DNA of 64,000 nt from Dinochytrium kinnereticum (GCA_027604005.1 JADGJT010000089.1:3721-67720); one strand, 5' to 3'. Counted from the first letter of the stretch, positions 49,443-61,265 are shown. Numbers and translations: made by a program. Notes: generated by a model from the sequence alone, not told the origin.

Positions 49443-51097
49443 ATGGTCCAAAAATTATCAACAGTGCCAGCAGTGCTGAAACTTCAGTCGTTACTGGGAA
49501 AGGCAGCACCGCGAGAGCTTCGGGGCCATAAGCAAAAGGTGGTTGTTGTGGAATGAACAATGTGGTTGCTTGAGGGGGGGTTGTGTGTGAACCATCAGTT
49601 GTGTTTTTCTCAATGCATTCGTATGAAAACCGTCTAAAAGCTATTGCTTTCCAAGGTCCATACAGTCGGATGGAACTGCGATGGGACGCGGTTAGCATCC
49701 GGTTCAGTTGACCAGACGGCGAGAGTTTGGACGTTGGATAGGCTTGTATGTACATCTTGTTTTGCCTATAGAGCGGTGGTCAATCGTTCATCGTTCTCCG
49801 TAAAAGGCAACCAAAGAGGCGATCGATTTGAAAGGACACCAGGGTGATGTGGATCAGCTCGCATGGGATCCGACAGATCCTGAAAGACTAGCCACCGCCA
49901 GTGTCGACAAAACAGTGCGTTTATGGGACATTAGGGTGCCAGCCAAACCCCGTCATGTTATCCAGACATCTGGAGAAAATATCAACATATGCTGGAGTCC
50001 TGATGGCAAATGCATTGCCGTTGGAAATAAGGTGTGCTACTTCAAACATACCCTTTCAAGTCCTCCCGTCTAGTGCCCTCCGATCTAAGTATTTGAAAGG
50101 ACGATGTTATCACATTTATTGATCCTCGGGGTGGAACGGATTCGAAGAGTACTGGCAAGAAGGAATACATCTGGCATACCATGACAAAGGACGTAGAGGT
50201 TCTAATTAAATAAGGCTGACGATGTTTGGTTAAATTACGTTCCAGATAAATGAGATTAGCTGGAACTTTGCAGGAGATCTATTTTTTCTCACTACTGGCC
50301 AAGGTATGCTGCAGCGCCCGAGAGACGATGGCTCTGATACTTTTCTTGTTCAATGTATAGGCACAATCCAGATACTCGAATACCCATCATTTAACCTCGC
50401 ACACACCATTCAAGCTCATACTGCCAACTGCTACTGTATAGAATTCGACCCCAAAGGCCGGTACGGTTCTCCTATGTTTTTAGTTCTTGACATCAACTCC
50501 AATATTCTATATAAAAATACTCTCTAACTCGATTCAAAAGGTATATGGCAACTGGCAGCTCCGATTCTATCGTCAGTCTTTGGGACTTGGAAGATCTTGT
50601 CTGCGTTCGGACGTTTGGGAGATTAGAGTATGTGTATTTTTCTTTTTTTCACTCAATTTCCGTCCAGCTGGCCTGTAAGGACTATTAGCTTCAGTTTTGA
50701 TGGGGAGCTTATAGCCTCTGGATCCGAGGACCATCTTATTGATATCGTATGTATTTTCATTTCGGGCGTGCTTTCCTCATTTCTGCCCTTCCCTTCAAGC
50801 CATTATGAATCTTTAACGCGACGCCTTTCTCTCTTCAACCGCGTTTTCGCAATTCCGAAACAAACAAACACACATACTTTCCCTGTTTCTCGCTAAGTCG
50901 CATGTTGAGAGTGGCGAGCATGTTTTCACGATTAACTGCTCTGCGGCTACTAATACGGTGGCATGGCACCCATCCCGGTATATGCTTGCATATGCAGGAG
51001 ATGAGGCCACAACGCGTGGGCCAGAAGGAAATTTACGGTTGGTCTTTCAAATGAAATTGCATCTCTGAAACATTTCTCCAGGATATTTGGCTTTTGA
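49443..51097 (+). CDS. THOC3: THO complex WD40 subunit (THOC3/TEX1)
   Basis: WD40 member of THO/TREX, which couples transcription to mRNA export. Exon 1 (49443-49538) codes MVQKLSTVPAVLKLQSLLGK..ELRGHKQK and splices in phase 0 to VHTVGWNCDGTRLASGSVDQ (from 49656). WD repeats follow: GHQGDVDQLAWDPTDPERLA, VRLWDIR, the THOC3-specific GENINICWSPDGKCIAVGNK, DVITFIDP, EISWNFAGDLFFLTTGQG, TIQAHTANCYCIEFDPKGR, SIVSLWDLEDLVCVRTFGRL, WPVRTISFSFDGELIASGSE and AWHPSRYMLAYAGDEA. The last exon codes only RIFGF and the stop at 51097. This order and wording match THOC3 well and rule out a generic G-beta. About ten short introns. Confidence 0.92.
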
Positions 51098-51803
51098 TGG
51101 CACATCGTGTTTGCTTGTCTTTTCTTTCTTGATGCATGGCAATGATCAATAATAATAAACATGTCTCCCTGTCAACCTGCCTTAAGGTGGTTGAGGGAAC
51201 TCCTATTTAAGCGAACAGACACGGAATGCAGCCATAGCCAGCCCTCCGTCCAGAGCAAGTTGACCCGATGCGATGAGAATCGAGCAGCACAGAGAGAGTG
51301 GTTTCTGGCTTAAGGCTGACCGACGCGGTGAGGGGGCTGATGGTTGCTTGTTGAGCATAAAACAAATAATAAATAATATTTTGATAATAGGAGGGAACAC
51401 TGCCAGTGTCTGTCGGTGCTTTGGCAGAGCTAAAAATTTTGGAAAATAAAGGAAAAATAACTGGTGTAACGATCGGCCTCTTTTCAAATTCGGCTTCGTT
51501 GTAAGTAGCTTGGAGCAGCAGTGGCAGGCACGAGGAGGCCGATGGAGGAGGGATGCGGACGGATCATGGAGGCCGTCGCTGGTGGCGGGTGGGATCCTGA
51601 GTCTGCGATGGAGATCTGTTGGATGCGGTGGAATGGAGAGCTTGGATGCGATGGATGGATGGATGGATGGGATAGATGGGGTAGCGGAGGTGGCAGAGGA
51701 GATGGAGGAATCGGTTGTTTGAGATGGAGCAGTGGCTAACGTCGCCTTCTTTCTTTTCGCCCATGACAGCTGTGAATCCACAGTTTCGCCGAGCTTTACA
51801 ATC
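51098..51803 (+). promoter_or_regulatory. RPS0 upstream region
   Basis: Holds the RPS0 promoter and possibly a 5' UTR intron ending near 51770 (CCCATGACAG) or 51783 (ATCCACAG). A (GGAT)n tract lies at 51650-51679. The long minus-strand open frame across this region is judged spurious, being Ser/Pro-rich and built partly from the microsatellite. Confidence 0.45.
51650..51679. repeat. (GGAT)n tract upstream of RPS0
   Basis: About seven GATG/GGAT units with one substitution, about 125-155 bp before the RPS0 start. It has the same unit and orientation as the tract upstream of RPL27. Confidence 0.9.
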
Positions 51804-52777
51804 ATGTCTAAGTGCCCAGCCATTTTGGCTCCTACCGAGAACGACATCCAGCTCATGCTGGCTGCCCAGGTCAGTGCAATTGCGTTCTGTGTCCTCTTTG
51901 ACTGCGAGACTCACACATCCATTCTCAACAGGTTCACCTGGGTACCAAGAACTTGGATGTCGGCATGGCCCCGTACGTCTGGAAGCGCCGTAACGACGGT
52001 ATCCACGTCATCAACATTGGCAAGACCTGGGAGAAGATTGTCTTCGCCGCCCGTATCATTGCTGCCATTGAGAACCCGGCCGATGTTTGCGTTATCTCTG
52101 CTCGCCCTTACGGACAGCGTGCCGCTTTGAAGTTCGCCCAGTACACTGGTGCTCAGGCCATTGCCGGTCGCTTCACCCCTGGTACCTTTACCAACTACAT
52201 TACCCGCTCCTTCCGCGAGCCCCGTCTCATCATCGTCACGGACCCGCGTACCGACCACCAGCCCGTCAAGGAGGCGTCGTATGTCAACATCCCGGTCATC
52301 GCCTTTGCCGACACGGACTCGCCCCTCAAGTTCATCGATGTTGTCATCCCCGGTAACAACAAGGGTAAGCACGCCATCGGTCTTGGGTACTGGCTCTTGG
52401 CCCGTGAGGTCCTCCGCCTCCGTGGTACCATTGCCCGCACTTCCCCCTGGGCTGTTATGACGGACATGTTCTTCTACCGTGACCCTGATGAGGCGGAGAA
52501 GGAGGCTGAGACCGCCGTCGCTGAGAAGAGCGCCGAGTGGGGTGCTGCCACCGAGGAGACTGGTGCTGCTTTGGAGGTATGATCCATTCTTTTGTTGCAT
52601 CAATATTTGTTTTCTGCAGTTTTCATATTGTTAACATATTATTTTTAGTGGGATGCTTCTGGCGCTGCTGCTGGCGCCACCGGTGCTGCCGAGACCGGAG
52701 AGTGGGGTGCGGCTGAGACTGGCGAGTGGGGTGCTGAGCCCACTGGTGCCGTTACTACCAGCGGCTGGGACGCTTAA
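51804..52777 (+). CDS. RPS0: 40S ribosomal protein S0/SA (uS2)
   Basis: Exons 51804-51869, 51932-52576 and 52649-52777. The protein starts [20 protein letters not shown] and continues [60 protein letters not shown], the family hallmark [19 protein letters not shown] and [20 protein letters not shown]. The C-terminal exon codes Gly/Trp/Glu repeats ([14 protein letters not shown]) ending SGWDA, as in RPSA tails. Normal length, about 280 residues. Strong C-ending codon bias fits high expression. The first intron lies after AAQ, a common position. Confidence 0.98.
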
Positions 52778-53149
52778 TCTGTTTTTAGTGGTTGTGAAGG
52801 CTGGAGGCTCCAGAGAGTTGGCCACAGTTGTGCAGGGCGTGCTAAAAAATAAAAGTGTCTTTTGGACTCATTTTCTTCATATCATCACTTCACACTTATT
52901 CCGGGCGTGTAGGTCCCCTCAGTTCTGCTGTGGGATGCAGACGTGTTATTGCACAGGTTTGAAGTCATTCTTATTGGTGTTTATTACTTCACCAGCGCGG
53001 TTTGGTATCTGCAGTGAAGAGATTGCAAAGATAGAAAACAGGAAAAAGACACAGCAATAGAAGAGCAGCCTCTCCTTTCACAAATCCATCAACGAAAAGG
53101 AAAAATGGGGGAACAGAAACGCTGCCGAAACTCTAGAGCCTTAACTCTC
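52778..53149. other. Gap between convergent RPS0 and USP10 ends
   Basis: The two 3' UTRs meet here. No coding or RNA gene is seen. Confidence 0.6.
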
Positions 53150-55475
53150 CTAACTTCTCGCGAAAAAAAGCATGTACGCTTGTCTTTCTGGGTGCTCAGC
53201 CACCACTTCATCTACTGTTATAACGGATATTGATGTGTCGTTGATGTGAAGCCATTCTTCGTTATGTGCTGAGACATCGCAAGTGTAATGGCCCCCAGCA
53301 GCATGTTTCCCATGGTGGTAAACAACTGAATACGAGATGACATGTAAAAAGAAAGATAAGAGCCATGCTCAAAAGCAGCATAAAATCAGAAAAAGATATG
53401 CTTGACGAACCAGCAAAGAGGTGATACTCTGAGAGTTGGGATTTTGAGCGGGAGGTTGGCGATAACAGCTCTATACAAACAAATTAAAAACCGTCTCTCG
53501 TTTGCTCATATCAAGCCCCTCCCTTAACAGAAGAGCGAAGTCTGATGAAGAAAAGAAAAATCACAGAGGATATATATATACCTGGTCTAATTTTCAAAAT
53601 AGGTGAATATGCAACATGTTTTCGGATCTTTTGGGTCCCCCCAATACTGTTATAGACGAATCGTTTCAAATGAAGAATAAGAATGGGGGGAAGGTGTTCA
53701 AGGAGGTTCTGTTTGGTAGCTTCGACCTATTTTCCCCAAATACCAATATTCAGATAAAAGATCAGATATCGTGGCTAATTACCAATCCTCCACTTTGGTT
53801 GGTCATCCCATCAAGATGTTCTGGCTGCGTGAGATTGAACAGCGCATCTTCGAGGTTGGAGACATTATCGGGCTATTGAAAGAGGAACAATTGGAGATTT
53901 AGCACAAGAACGATGGAAAGAGAGAGGGACGAATATAGAGAGTTGGCACGAACGGCAATGTCGAGCTGAAGAGACTGAAAAGGTTCAAGCATAACGGAAT
54001 CCTTGCTTCCAGACCGCTTAATAATAGAGCGCATTCTTCCGCCGAAAACTTGAGTAATCGGTGATTCCATGATCTCCGTCTAGAAATATTATTCTGATGA
54101 TTAAGTGAAAAGGTCTCACTCTTCTTGTAACCAAAGTGCGATTCTTCGGGCCTACTTCCATCCAAGTATTGTCATTAGGTGTTCCAAGGTCTTTGCCGTT
54201 ATTATATGATTCACCGTGCTGAACTATATTTTGGAAAGTAAGCTCGATGGAACTTCTAGGCTTCGCATACTTAATAATAATTCTTCATGAAGTCCATCCA
54301 AAAGAAAGCCCAAGAATTCTTCAGCATCTTCTTGGCGCCCCTGAAAAAGCAGGACAATCAGGATTCAAATAAACAGATACCAGCAAACCTTAATAGAGCT
54401 GATCTTCTTTAAAGATCGTAAAGCATCATAAACAATCTCGGGCTCGAATGCGTCCTCCTCAGAAACTATGTAAGATTACTATAGAACCAAGATGGTAGTT
54501 AAACAAACATGAGGAATTTAGAAAGGCAAAGTCAGCGGGTAACTCTGGGAACTGTAGTAGAAATTCGGTACTAAGGAAATTATTGAGTAAACATTGTAAA
54601 TGAAAAAAAGAAGAAACTTACAGCGCGTCAACAAGAGGCGTTTTAATCTTCAAATTGTGGACTACTTCTTCGCGAAGCTTTTTAAATAGGTTGAAAAATG
54701 GGTAGCAATGGACCAGAGGCTGAAGAATGGCGTTCATAAAGCACATGTTCCCATTGTTGACCAAACCCCGAGGCTGAATAGGCCTACCCCCGAAGTTTGC
54801 AGAAAAACCCTTAAAGAAACCTATTATGCAAGATGAGTCCTGTGCAAAAAAGGTGACCATTTCATACTGTCAGTTCCAGAGAGGGGAGTTTTCCTCATGG
54901 ATGCATGTGGTGCTAGCTTGGAAGATTGAGACACTTTCGACGATGGGGTTTTAACTAGATCTGCCCAGCATTTCGGTGCTGATGGCTTTGCCGGAGATGA
55001 GTCTTTCGCCTGCAATTGCTGCTTTTCCGGTAGCTCAGCGGTTTCGGCCTGCTCCACCTCAGTCGCCACAGATACTGGAGTAGCCACAACTTTCGTTAAA
55101 CGTCCGTTTTCATTGGTCAATGATGGGCCATGAGGAGTTGCCCACGTTGATTGGGGGCCAACAGTAATAACAGTCGCAACATCGATGGAGCCGAACTTTA
55201 TGGAGGTCCGTCGAGGTACTTCCTTCACTTTCAAAACGTAATCAGAAGACCATTTCTCGCTCTGAAAACAGATTGATAGGCTTTAGTTCTTCAATGCTTA
55301 ATCCAACGGCAATGCCAGAGATGCTTCTGCAAAACATCCCACAAATATCTGAAAGAGTCCAATGGGTTGCTCTACGGACCTGGGGAAACCGCCGGCTTAA
55401 TTTGGATAGATCCAATATCGCCTCCACCTCTGATCTTTGGATGTCGCCAAAGATCACACCCATGAGCGGATCCAT
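53150..55475 (-). CDS. USP10: Ubiquitin carboxyl-terminal hydrolase, USP10/UBP3 type
   Basis: Cysteine protease that removes ubiquitin. The 5' exon starts MDPLMGVIFGDIQRSEVEAI; its junction to SEKWSSDYVLKVKEVPRRTS is uncertain. A Ser/Ala/Pro-rich linker leads to the catalytic domain: RPIQPRGLVNNGNMCFMNAI (Cys box), GRQEDAEEFLGFLLDGLHEE (QQD-like box, typical of USP10), PITQVFGGRMRSIIKRSGSK, then MLEPFQSLQLDI. The His box near 53280 reads VVYHHGKHAAGGHYTCDVSA, followed by EWLHINDTSISVI and AYMLFFARS at the stop (53150). Catalytic Cys, His and an Asp/Asn are present. USP10/UBP3 is favoured over other USPs because of the ETG/QPRGL.N and HHG..A.GGHYT wording. Head-to-head with CFAP210, 349 bp apart. 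Confidence 0.9.
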
Positions 55476-55824
55476 CTTCGCCGCAGCAGGGAAGTCAATG
55501 CTTTCACCTGCGGGTCAAATTTTCAATATATCTGAGAATGCAATCCAGTGGACGAGTTTTGAAGTGGCATCGGGCGAGGCGGTGGACCACAATTGCTCTC
55601 AAGAAGAGGGATACGCGTTTTTGACGCGGTGCGTTCCATTCTTCAGAAAGTAAACAAACAATTGAAAGAAATCTATGAGTTCTTTTACTCAGATCTTGCG
55701 GATTGGGGAACAATGGCCAACAGAAAACAAAGCACATACACAGTGAAATGGAAAGGGAGACGACGAAAAACTTAAGCTCCGGAGTCTCTACCTCCAGCTT
55801 CCTTAAAATAAATTGCGTTGCATC

Positions 55825-57943
55825 ATGTCCAGCATCCTTGAGCCCCCTACTGGTTTGACCTTTTGAAGCGTTTTATCCATTCAGCCCTGTGGTGTTTTCA
55901 AAGCGTTTGGAAAAAGAGCTATCCATGCCTTTGTGCATCTGCGATCCTTCATCTTTCCGTCTTATTCCTTTATGATTCTCTCATCCATATATTGTATTCC
56001 AATGCAGGAAGATCTGAAAACGCCTTAAGTAAAGCCCATGCTTCCCTCAGGCGGGTTACAGCAACGGATCTGGATTCAGCTCTACGGCTTGCCAACAATG
56101 TCAAACCGCATATGGAAGAGGCTAGAGGGAAGATGATTGAAGAGGTGGGGCAGGAACGATTCTACCACTATCTAAATTGGTCACCATTGAATAGAAAGAA
56201 AAGCTCCATCTGAAATCCATGGAGAGTGTGAACACGTGGACAAATACTATAATGGGACAGAGGAAAAAACGCTTGGCAGCACGAGAGGAGCAGCAAAGAT
56301 TGCTGGAGGTGCCAGATTTTGCAATCTTGTCCGTATTAAACACCTAAAACAGGAGGAGCGCAAACGTGTTGACGCCGATTGGACCCTGAGGCGCAGTATG
56401 GAACGTCAAGACGCCGTATCTCGCGCCAGGATGATGCAGTACGTGGAAACATCACGTGTGCGGCAATTACACGCTAGGCTCCTAATGTCCAATGTGCTTT
56501 ACGTAAGGAACTTCCGACTCCGTAATACTGACTGATTAAAAGGAGAGAGAGTGTCAAATAAAGTACCGTGAAGAAAAACGGACGGCCGAGAAGGCTGCAC
56601 AAGCAATTGAACGTGAGAATCTGGCTAGAATGAGAAATCACGCGGACGACGAGATGATTCTTCATGCACACACTCGACACTTGCGTTCATTAATAGCAGA
56701 AGATCTGCGGAGGGTGACAGAGCAAAAGCTATTCGACGGTCAGTTGAAGAGGCAGGTTGGTGTTTTCTTCCTTTTTTTTTATAACTACTAAGATGAGCTT
56801 TCATTCAAGGAGGAAAAAGAGCAGCAAAGCCAGCTTGATCGAAAAGTTGCGCTGGAAATGAGAGAAGAAATGGAGAGATTGAAAGAAGATAAGGCTCGTC
56901 GCATTATAGAAATGCGATCTGGGCTTAGTGAAGGGATCAAGACGAAAAAGGCATGCCATCGCCAAAAATTGAAAGCTAACACCATCGAAGGAAGAATACC
57001 AAACTGTCAATGAACACGAAAGGGCCTTGGAAGCCGCAAATGAAAGATTTAATGATATGAAAGCATATATTAGCCGTCGGAAAAAGGAAATCGAGGGACA
57101 ACGGGCAGAGTACCCTCCGTTTACTTATACAAAATTAATGGTTTAGGCGACTCAATCAGATATGTGACAAAGTAGCTGCCATTAACGAGGAAATGAACAA
57201 AGCAAAGGATGAGAAACTTCAGAAATTTGTCGATGCTATGGGTAGGGCTCACTTTGGCGATGCTGAAAAAAGAGAGGCTTTGGAGAAGATCAAACGAAAA
57301 AATGACGCAAATGAGATTGAACTCTTTCGATTGCAGAAGGTTGTAAATATCGGTAAAGTACAGCGATAACTGATATTGTCATGTAGATTAAAGAAACTAC
57401 GGAGTATATTTCCAGAAAAAAATTAGATGCTATAACTGAAAGGGAAGAGACGGCGCAGAAGCTTAAAGATTCTGCTGCGGTGGAAGAAAAAAAGAAGGCG
57501 AAAATGAAGGAAGGACGCCAGGCATTGAAACTTTTCAATCTGCAGCAAATGGTATAAAGTAATTCGATAGAAAGTGAGGCTAAAATACATTTTAGGAGGA
57601 AGCTCGGCTTCGGACGATTAAGTTGGAGGAAGAAAACAGGAATCTTAATGCGTCAGTTTTGATAAAGGCGAGGGCTCTTTAACAAATTTACGTATCCTAA
57701 ACTGCCTTCATCACACAGATTAACGGCGAGAATGATCGTTTTAATGATTATGCTATGGATGCGGTTAAAGAATTCCAAGATGCAGGCAAGAACATCACCC
57801 CCATTCTACGGGAGCTGCGCAAAAATCGGCCGTTTCCGAAGACAAACATCCAACCGGTCGATACATTTGAGCGCCTTGGTTTTACATTGCGTAATGTGCC
57901 AGTGGAGGCACCGGGTGTATCCGCTCTTCGGCGCAGAATATGA
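55825..57943 (+). CDS. CFAP210: Cilia- and flagella-associated protein CFAP210
   Basis: Doublet-microtubule inner protein of axonemes (CCDC173). Exon 1 (55825-55852) codes MSSILEPPTG and splices in phase 1 to RSENALSKAHASLRRVTATD (from 56008). Then HMEEARGKMIEE joins, by a short intron, KEKLHLKSMESVNTWTNTIM and GQRKKRLAAREEQQRLLE. These match the conserved 'VV..W.NTI.G.R.KKL.A' region of CFAP210. Next come EERKRVDADWTLRRSMERQD, ARMMQYVETSRVRQLHARLL and RECQIKYREEKR, again in family order, followed by a long E/K/R coiled coil. The end has INGENDRFNDYAMDAVKEFQ and DAGKNITPILRELRKNRPF, like the CFAP210 tail. About ten short introns, some near 40 nt. Alternatives such as MNS1 or CFAP45 fit less well. 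The gene implies a motile flagellum. Confidence 0.85.
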
Positions 57944-58038
57944 CCACAATGAATTGTAAATACAGTAATGAAATAGTGTAAAAGCTTGGTTTTTTTTGTT
58001 TAACTCAAAAAATTTGTTTCCAAGTATTGGACAAACCT

Positions 58039-58549
58039 ATGAGCACCAGCAGCAAGAAGCAACTGAGAGACTTGATTGATCAGAAGCTGGTGCGCAGCGG
58101 CGAGAAGGACAAGTAATGCATACAACCTTTACTCCGCACATGCTTATTTCTTCTAAGATTGAAGGAGTACCTGCGCACGCGTCTCATTGAAAGCGGATGG
58201 CGGGATGAAGTAAAGCAACACTGCAAAGGTTGGCAGCCTTTTGACGCTGGGAGAACAAAAGAATTTACAGCGAGCTGATTGAACTACAGAAGTTGTCAAG
58301 GCGAAGGGTATGGAGCAAATCACGGTAGAAGAATTATCAGCAGAAATTGGCACAAAAGCAAGAGGTATGGCTGCCTCAAGATTGTACCGATTCGCTTTTT
58401 TGCTGTGTTTTATACTTTTTATTCATATTCTATTCCTTCTCTTCGCTCTACCTTCTTTCTCTGGCTCCTTTCTCAAAGCAATGGTTTCGGATGACATCAA
58501 GACGGATCTTCTCCAAAAAATCAGGAAAATCCTTGCCGAGACTCCTTAA
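58039..58549 (+). CDS. SUS1: ENY2/Sus1 (SAGA and TREX-2 subunit)
   Basis: Small helical protein linking the SAGA deubiquitinase module to TREX-2 mRNA export. Four exons (58039-58112, 58158-58228, about 58289-58364, 58480-58549) join in phase. The product starts MSTSSKKQLRDLIDQKLVRS and continues KEYLRTRLIESGWRDEVKQH, EQITVEELSAEIGTKARAMV and SDDIKTDLLQKIRKILAETP. Length is about 96 residues, normal for ENY2. All parts match the family closely. The start is 95 bp after the CFAP210 stop. THOC3 and GLE1, other export factors, are in the same window but not adjacent. Confidence 0.96.
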
Positions 58550-58686
58550 GCATGTTATTTCGGACACCGCTCTTATACTTCAGCATCATCGCATCCACAC
58601 GTTCTCTGACATTGGCCCTCAATTCCTCTCGCCAACCATCCAACATGTCAATCAATAAATGTTTGTGTAACACACTAGAATTGTCA

Positions 58687-59536
58687 ATGAGGGCAAATGG
58701 CTGGTCCAAACCAACTCATCCTCGACAGTTTGTCATCATTGCCTACACATTGGCAACCGCAATCTTTTTCTGCATGTTCCCTTTGATGGGCGGTCTTTCG
58801 GCCTCCGTTAGAGCTATCCTTGCGCTATGGAAGGTCATATCGTTTCTGACTTTCAGCTCAACTGGGATCATGCTGATGTCAACGGATCCTAAAGACCCTG
58901 CCGTGAATCTTACATTCGAGCATGATGCGCAAGCTGCTACCGAGAAATCTGAAACAAAAGAATATACGAAATTTTGTTCTGTATGTCGGGTGAATGTGTA
59001 AGGCTCTTCTTAACCTCTTAATTAAATAAGGAATGGCTTTTTGGGATGGGTTGTTCTAACAATATTCGTAGGGATATGTCATCGCTCCATTGTAGATATT
59101 GTGATAAATGCGTTTTAAATATCGACCATCATTGTTTTTTTGTAAATAATTGCATAGGAAAGAGGAATTACAGGTTTTAGCAGAAAAATATTCTACTATT
59201 GACTTGAACAGATTATACATTGCAGTGCTCCTGCTCATGTTTAATTATTACGTGGGGAATATGATTTCTGCATTATGGGTATTTTCGTGGCCATATCGGG
59301 ATCGTTTGAGGATGGATTACATTGGTGAGTTTTCCCTTCAGAATATAAATGCTTATTTGAAAGGTGGCATATATCATTTGAGCAATATGGGCATTCAAAT
59401 CTTAAGTGGAATATTCATTTCAGTGGATTTCTTCTTTTTTGTCTTTATAGCCGATTTGATCCGACTGCATTCCCTTCTCTGTAGGTTCAGCCTAGCCTCC
59501 AGGTATTCTAACTCACTTAAGGGTACAAAGGAATGA
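58687..59536 (+). CDS. DHHC-type palmitoyltransferase
   Basis: Transfers palmitate to protein cysteines on membranes. Start [20 protein letters not shown]. Two hydrophobic spans ([38 protein letters not shown]) precede the DPKDP motif. The Cys-rich domain follows across an in-phase intron: [29 protein letters not shown] and [12 protein letters not shown]. The catalytic DHHC Cys and the flanking zinc ligands are intact. At least one long span follows ([16 protein letters not shown]), then a hydrophobic segment ([15 protein letters not shown]), and the frame ends SLKGTKE. About 240 residues, short for the class. A 39-nt stretch at about 59324-59362 has splice-like ends and stays in frame either way, so it may be retained or removed. 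Confidence 0.88.
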
Positions 59537-59734
59537 CCACAATCCAGTACTCCAAGTTCCTCCGCAAACAATCTGAAGGAACTGGAGAGACCAAAATCTG
59601 TGGAAGTTTCTGTTTTGGGATCAATCTGAAGAGAGGAAAAAAATCGAAAGTCTCGCCTAGTGGCTTGAAACAAATATGATTTTATTGAATAGATGGTTTG
59701 ATGGCTTGATAAACGCTCTCTCGGCTTAACGTGC

Positions 59735-60532
59735 CTAGCAGCAACCCCCACTAGACTGCTGTTGCACAGCCGTGCCCTGGCCAACCTTCACTGAGGCCTT
59801 GTTCGGCGCGGCGGCAGTGCTTGCACCCATTCTAAAAATAAATAAGCTTAGCATACATATATAGAGACTGACCTATCCTTAATCTGCTTGGCCATAGTGA
59901 GGAAAGCTTGCTCGACATTTGAGGAGTTCTTTGCACTGGTCTCCAAAAAGGGAATCTGGAGTTGATCGGCGAATTCCTGGGAATATCAGCAGAGTCTGAA
60001 ACCATGACTACATACCTTGGCGCTGTTGTACTCCACGACCTTTTTCGCCACCAGATCACTCTTGTTACCCACCAACAACTTGTTTACTCCCTCCGAGGCA
60101 TAGCGATCGATTTCCTGAAGCCATTGCTTGACGTTGTTGAAGGTATCCTGATCGGTCACATCATACACGACAATGATACCATGGGCTCCGCGGTAGTAAG
60201 TGGAGGTAATGGTGCGGAACCTCTCCTGACCGGCCGTGTCCCACTGAAAAAAGTCAGCATGAAGGGCTAAAAACGTAATGTATTAGAAGGATGGCGTACG
60301 ATTTGGAGCTTGACTGTTTTCCCCTCCAACTCAATCGTGCGAATCTTAAAGTCAACACCAATTGTACTGATGTAGCTTTCTGTGTAGGTATCATCTGCGA
60401 AACGGAGCAAGAGGCAAGATTTGCCGACGCCGGAGTCACCAATGAGGAGTAACTTGAAGAGGTAGTCGCTGTTACGTCGAGTCAGCACAACGGGGAAGCA
60501 CTACTGGGAGGATCTTACTATTCTGGGTTCAT
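59735..60532 (-). CDS. YPT1: Rab GTPase YPT1/RAB1
   Basis: ER-to-Golgi Rab. Exon 1 codes MNPEY and splices in phase to [20 protein letters not shown] (P-loop GDSGVGKS). It goes on with [20 protein letters not shown] (switch I and RabF1 wording of Rab1), [20 protein letters not shown] (switch II), [29 protein letters not shown] (NKxD), [20 protein letters not shown] and QIKDRMG, ending SSGGCC, the double prenylation site. All nucleotide-binding motifs are present. Length about 205 residues, standard. The upstream neighbour on the same strand, RRP15, ends 105 bp before the start codon. Confidence 0.96.
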
Positions 60533-60637
60533 GGTGAGCTGGAGGAAGGTGTTTCGCCACAGAAAATTTCTTATTGAGAAAATCTCCCGTATCACACTGC
60601 AGCCTGTGCTTTGAGGTAGTGATGTATTAATAAATTA

Positions 60638-61265
60638 CTAGGACAGGGCTAGAGCATCATCGAGCCACTTCACACTGTCATTTTTCGTCTGCATGCTGCT
60701 ATGCCCATCCTTATCCATTGGTTCGACCATCTGCAGAAAGCTGGTTTTTCCTGTAGAAATATGATCAGCGCTATATCTTCAAATAAAGACAAACTTTGCT
60801 TAGGTTTATCTGATGCGGCAGGCGCTACCGCCCCCTTCTGCTCCGCCGCTATGGAGTTAAACAGCTTAACAACTGAGGAATATATAAGTTACATGCACAC
60901 AATTAACGTCAGAAACCTCCTCGGGTCGCTACTTTTCTTAATCTCTTCTCCAAGTCATTCGTTAAAACTTCGGGCTTTAACCTGCATGAATTCTTCTTTT
61001 GCTGCGTCTCCAGCTTGAGAAGCGACTTTGCCTTTTCTTCTAATTTGGCGTCATCCAACTTATGCTCTATCCCTCGGTTCCGGGCCAGAATTGGCTTCTT
61101 TAATTGTTTGTCACTATGCTAATTGTACATGTCATGCTATTTGTATACTTTTGTTCCTGATCCTTTCAATTCTGTAGCTAGCAACCTCGACATCACATAG
61201 CCCAGCCTCCCACCCTCCGCTTGCTTCCCATCTTGACCTTGACTCTCCGTCTGAACTTCACTCAT
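60638..61265 (-). CDS. RRP15: Ribosome biogenesis protein RRP15
   Basis: Needed for 60S subunit maturation in the nucleolus. Found by chaining short exons. Exon 1 (61265 down to about 61152) starts MSEVQTESQGQDGKQAEGGR and ends LKGSGTK. Exon 2 continues KKPILARNRGIEHKLDDAKL with a Lys/Glu-rich helix, then RLKPEVLTNDLEKRLRKVAT. The RRP15 signature ATRGVVKLFNSIAAEQK spans the next junction (intron about 60872-60913). A further intron leads to KTSFLQMVEPMDKD and the stop after SVKWLDDALALS at 60638. Every junction keeps phase. The overlapping plus-strand frame (60701-61018) is therefore a shadow. The gene sits between GLE1 and YPT1 with only 48 and 105 bp of spacer. Confidence 0.88.

Noticed and set aside
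49399..49755. Minus-strand frame with a hydrophobic C-terminus (tail-anchor-like)
   Set aside because: It is antisense to THOC3 exon 1 and the first WD40 exon, which are firmly supported by phase and family match.
51203..51856. 217-codon minus-strand open frame upstream of RPS0
   Set aside because: It overlaps the RPS0 promoter and first exon, is Ser/Pro/His-rich because of the (GGAT)n tract, and shows no domain.
60701..61018. Plus-strand 105-codon ORF with an ATG start
   Set aside because: The minus strand here codes RRP15 with three phase-consistent introns, so this ORF is a shadow.
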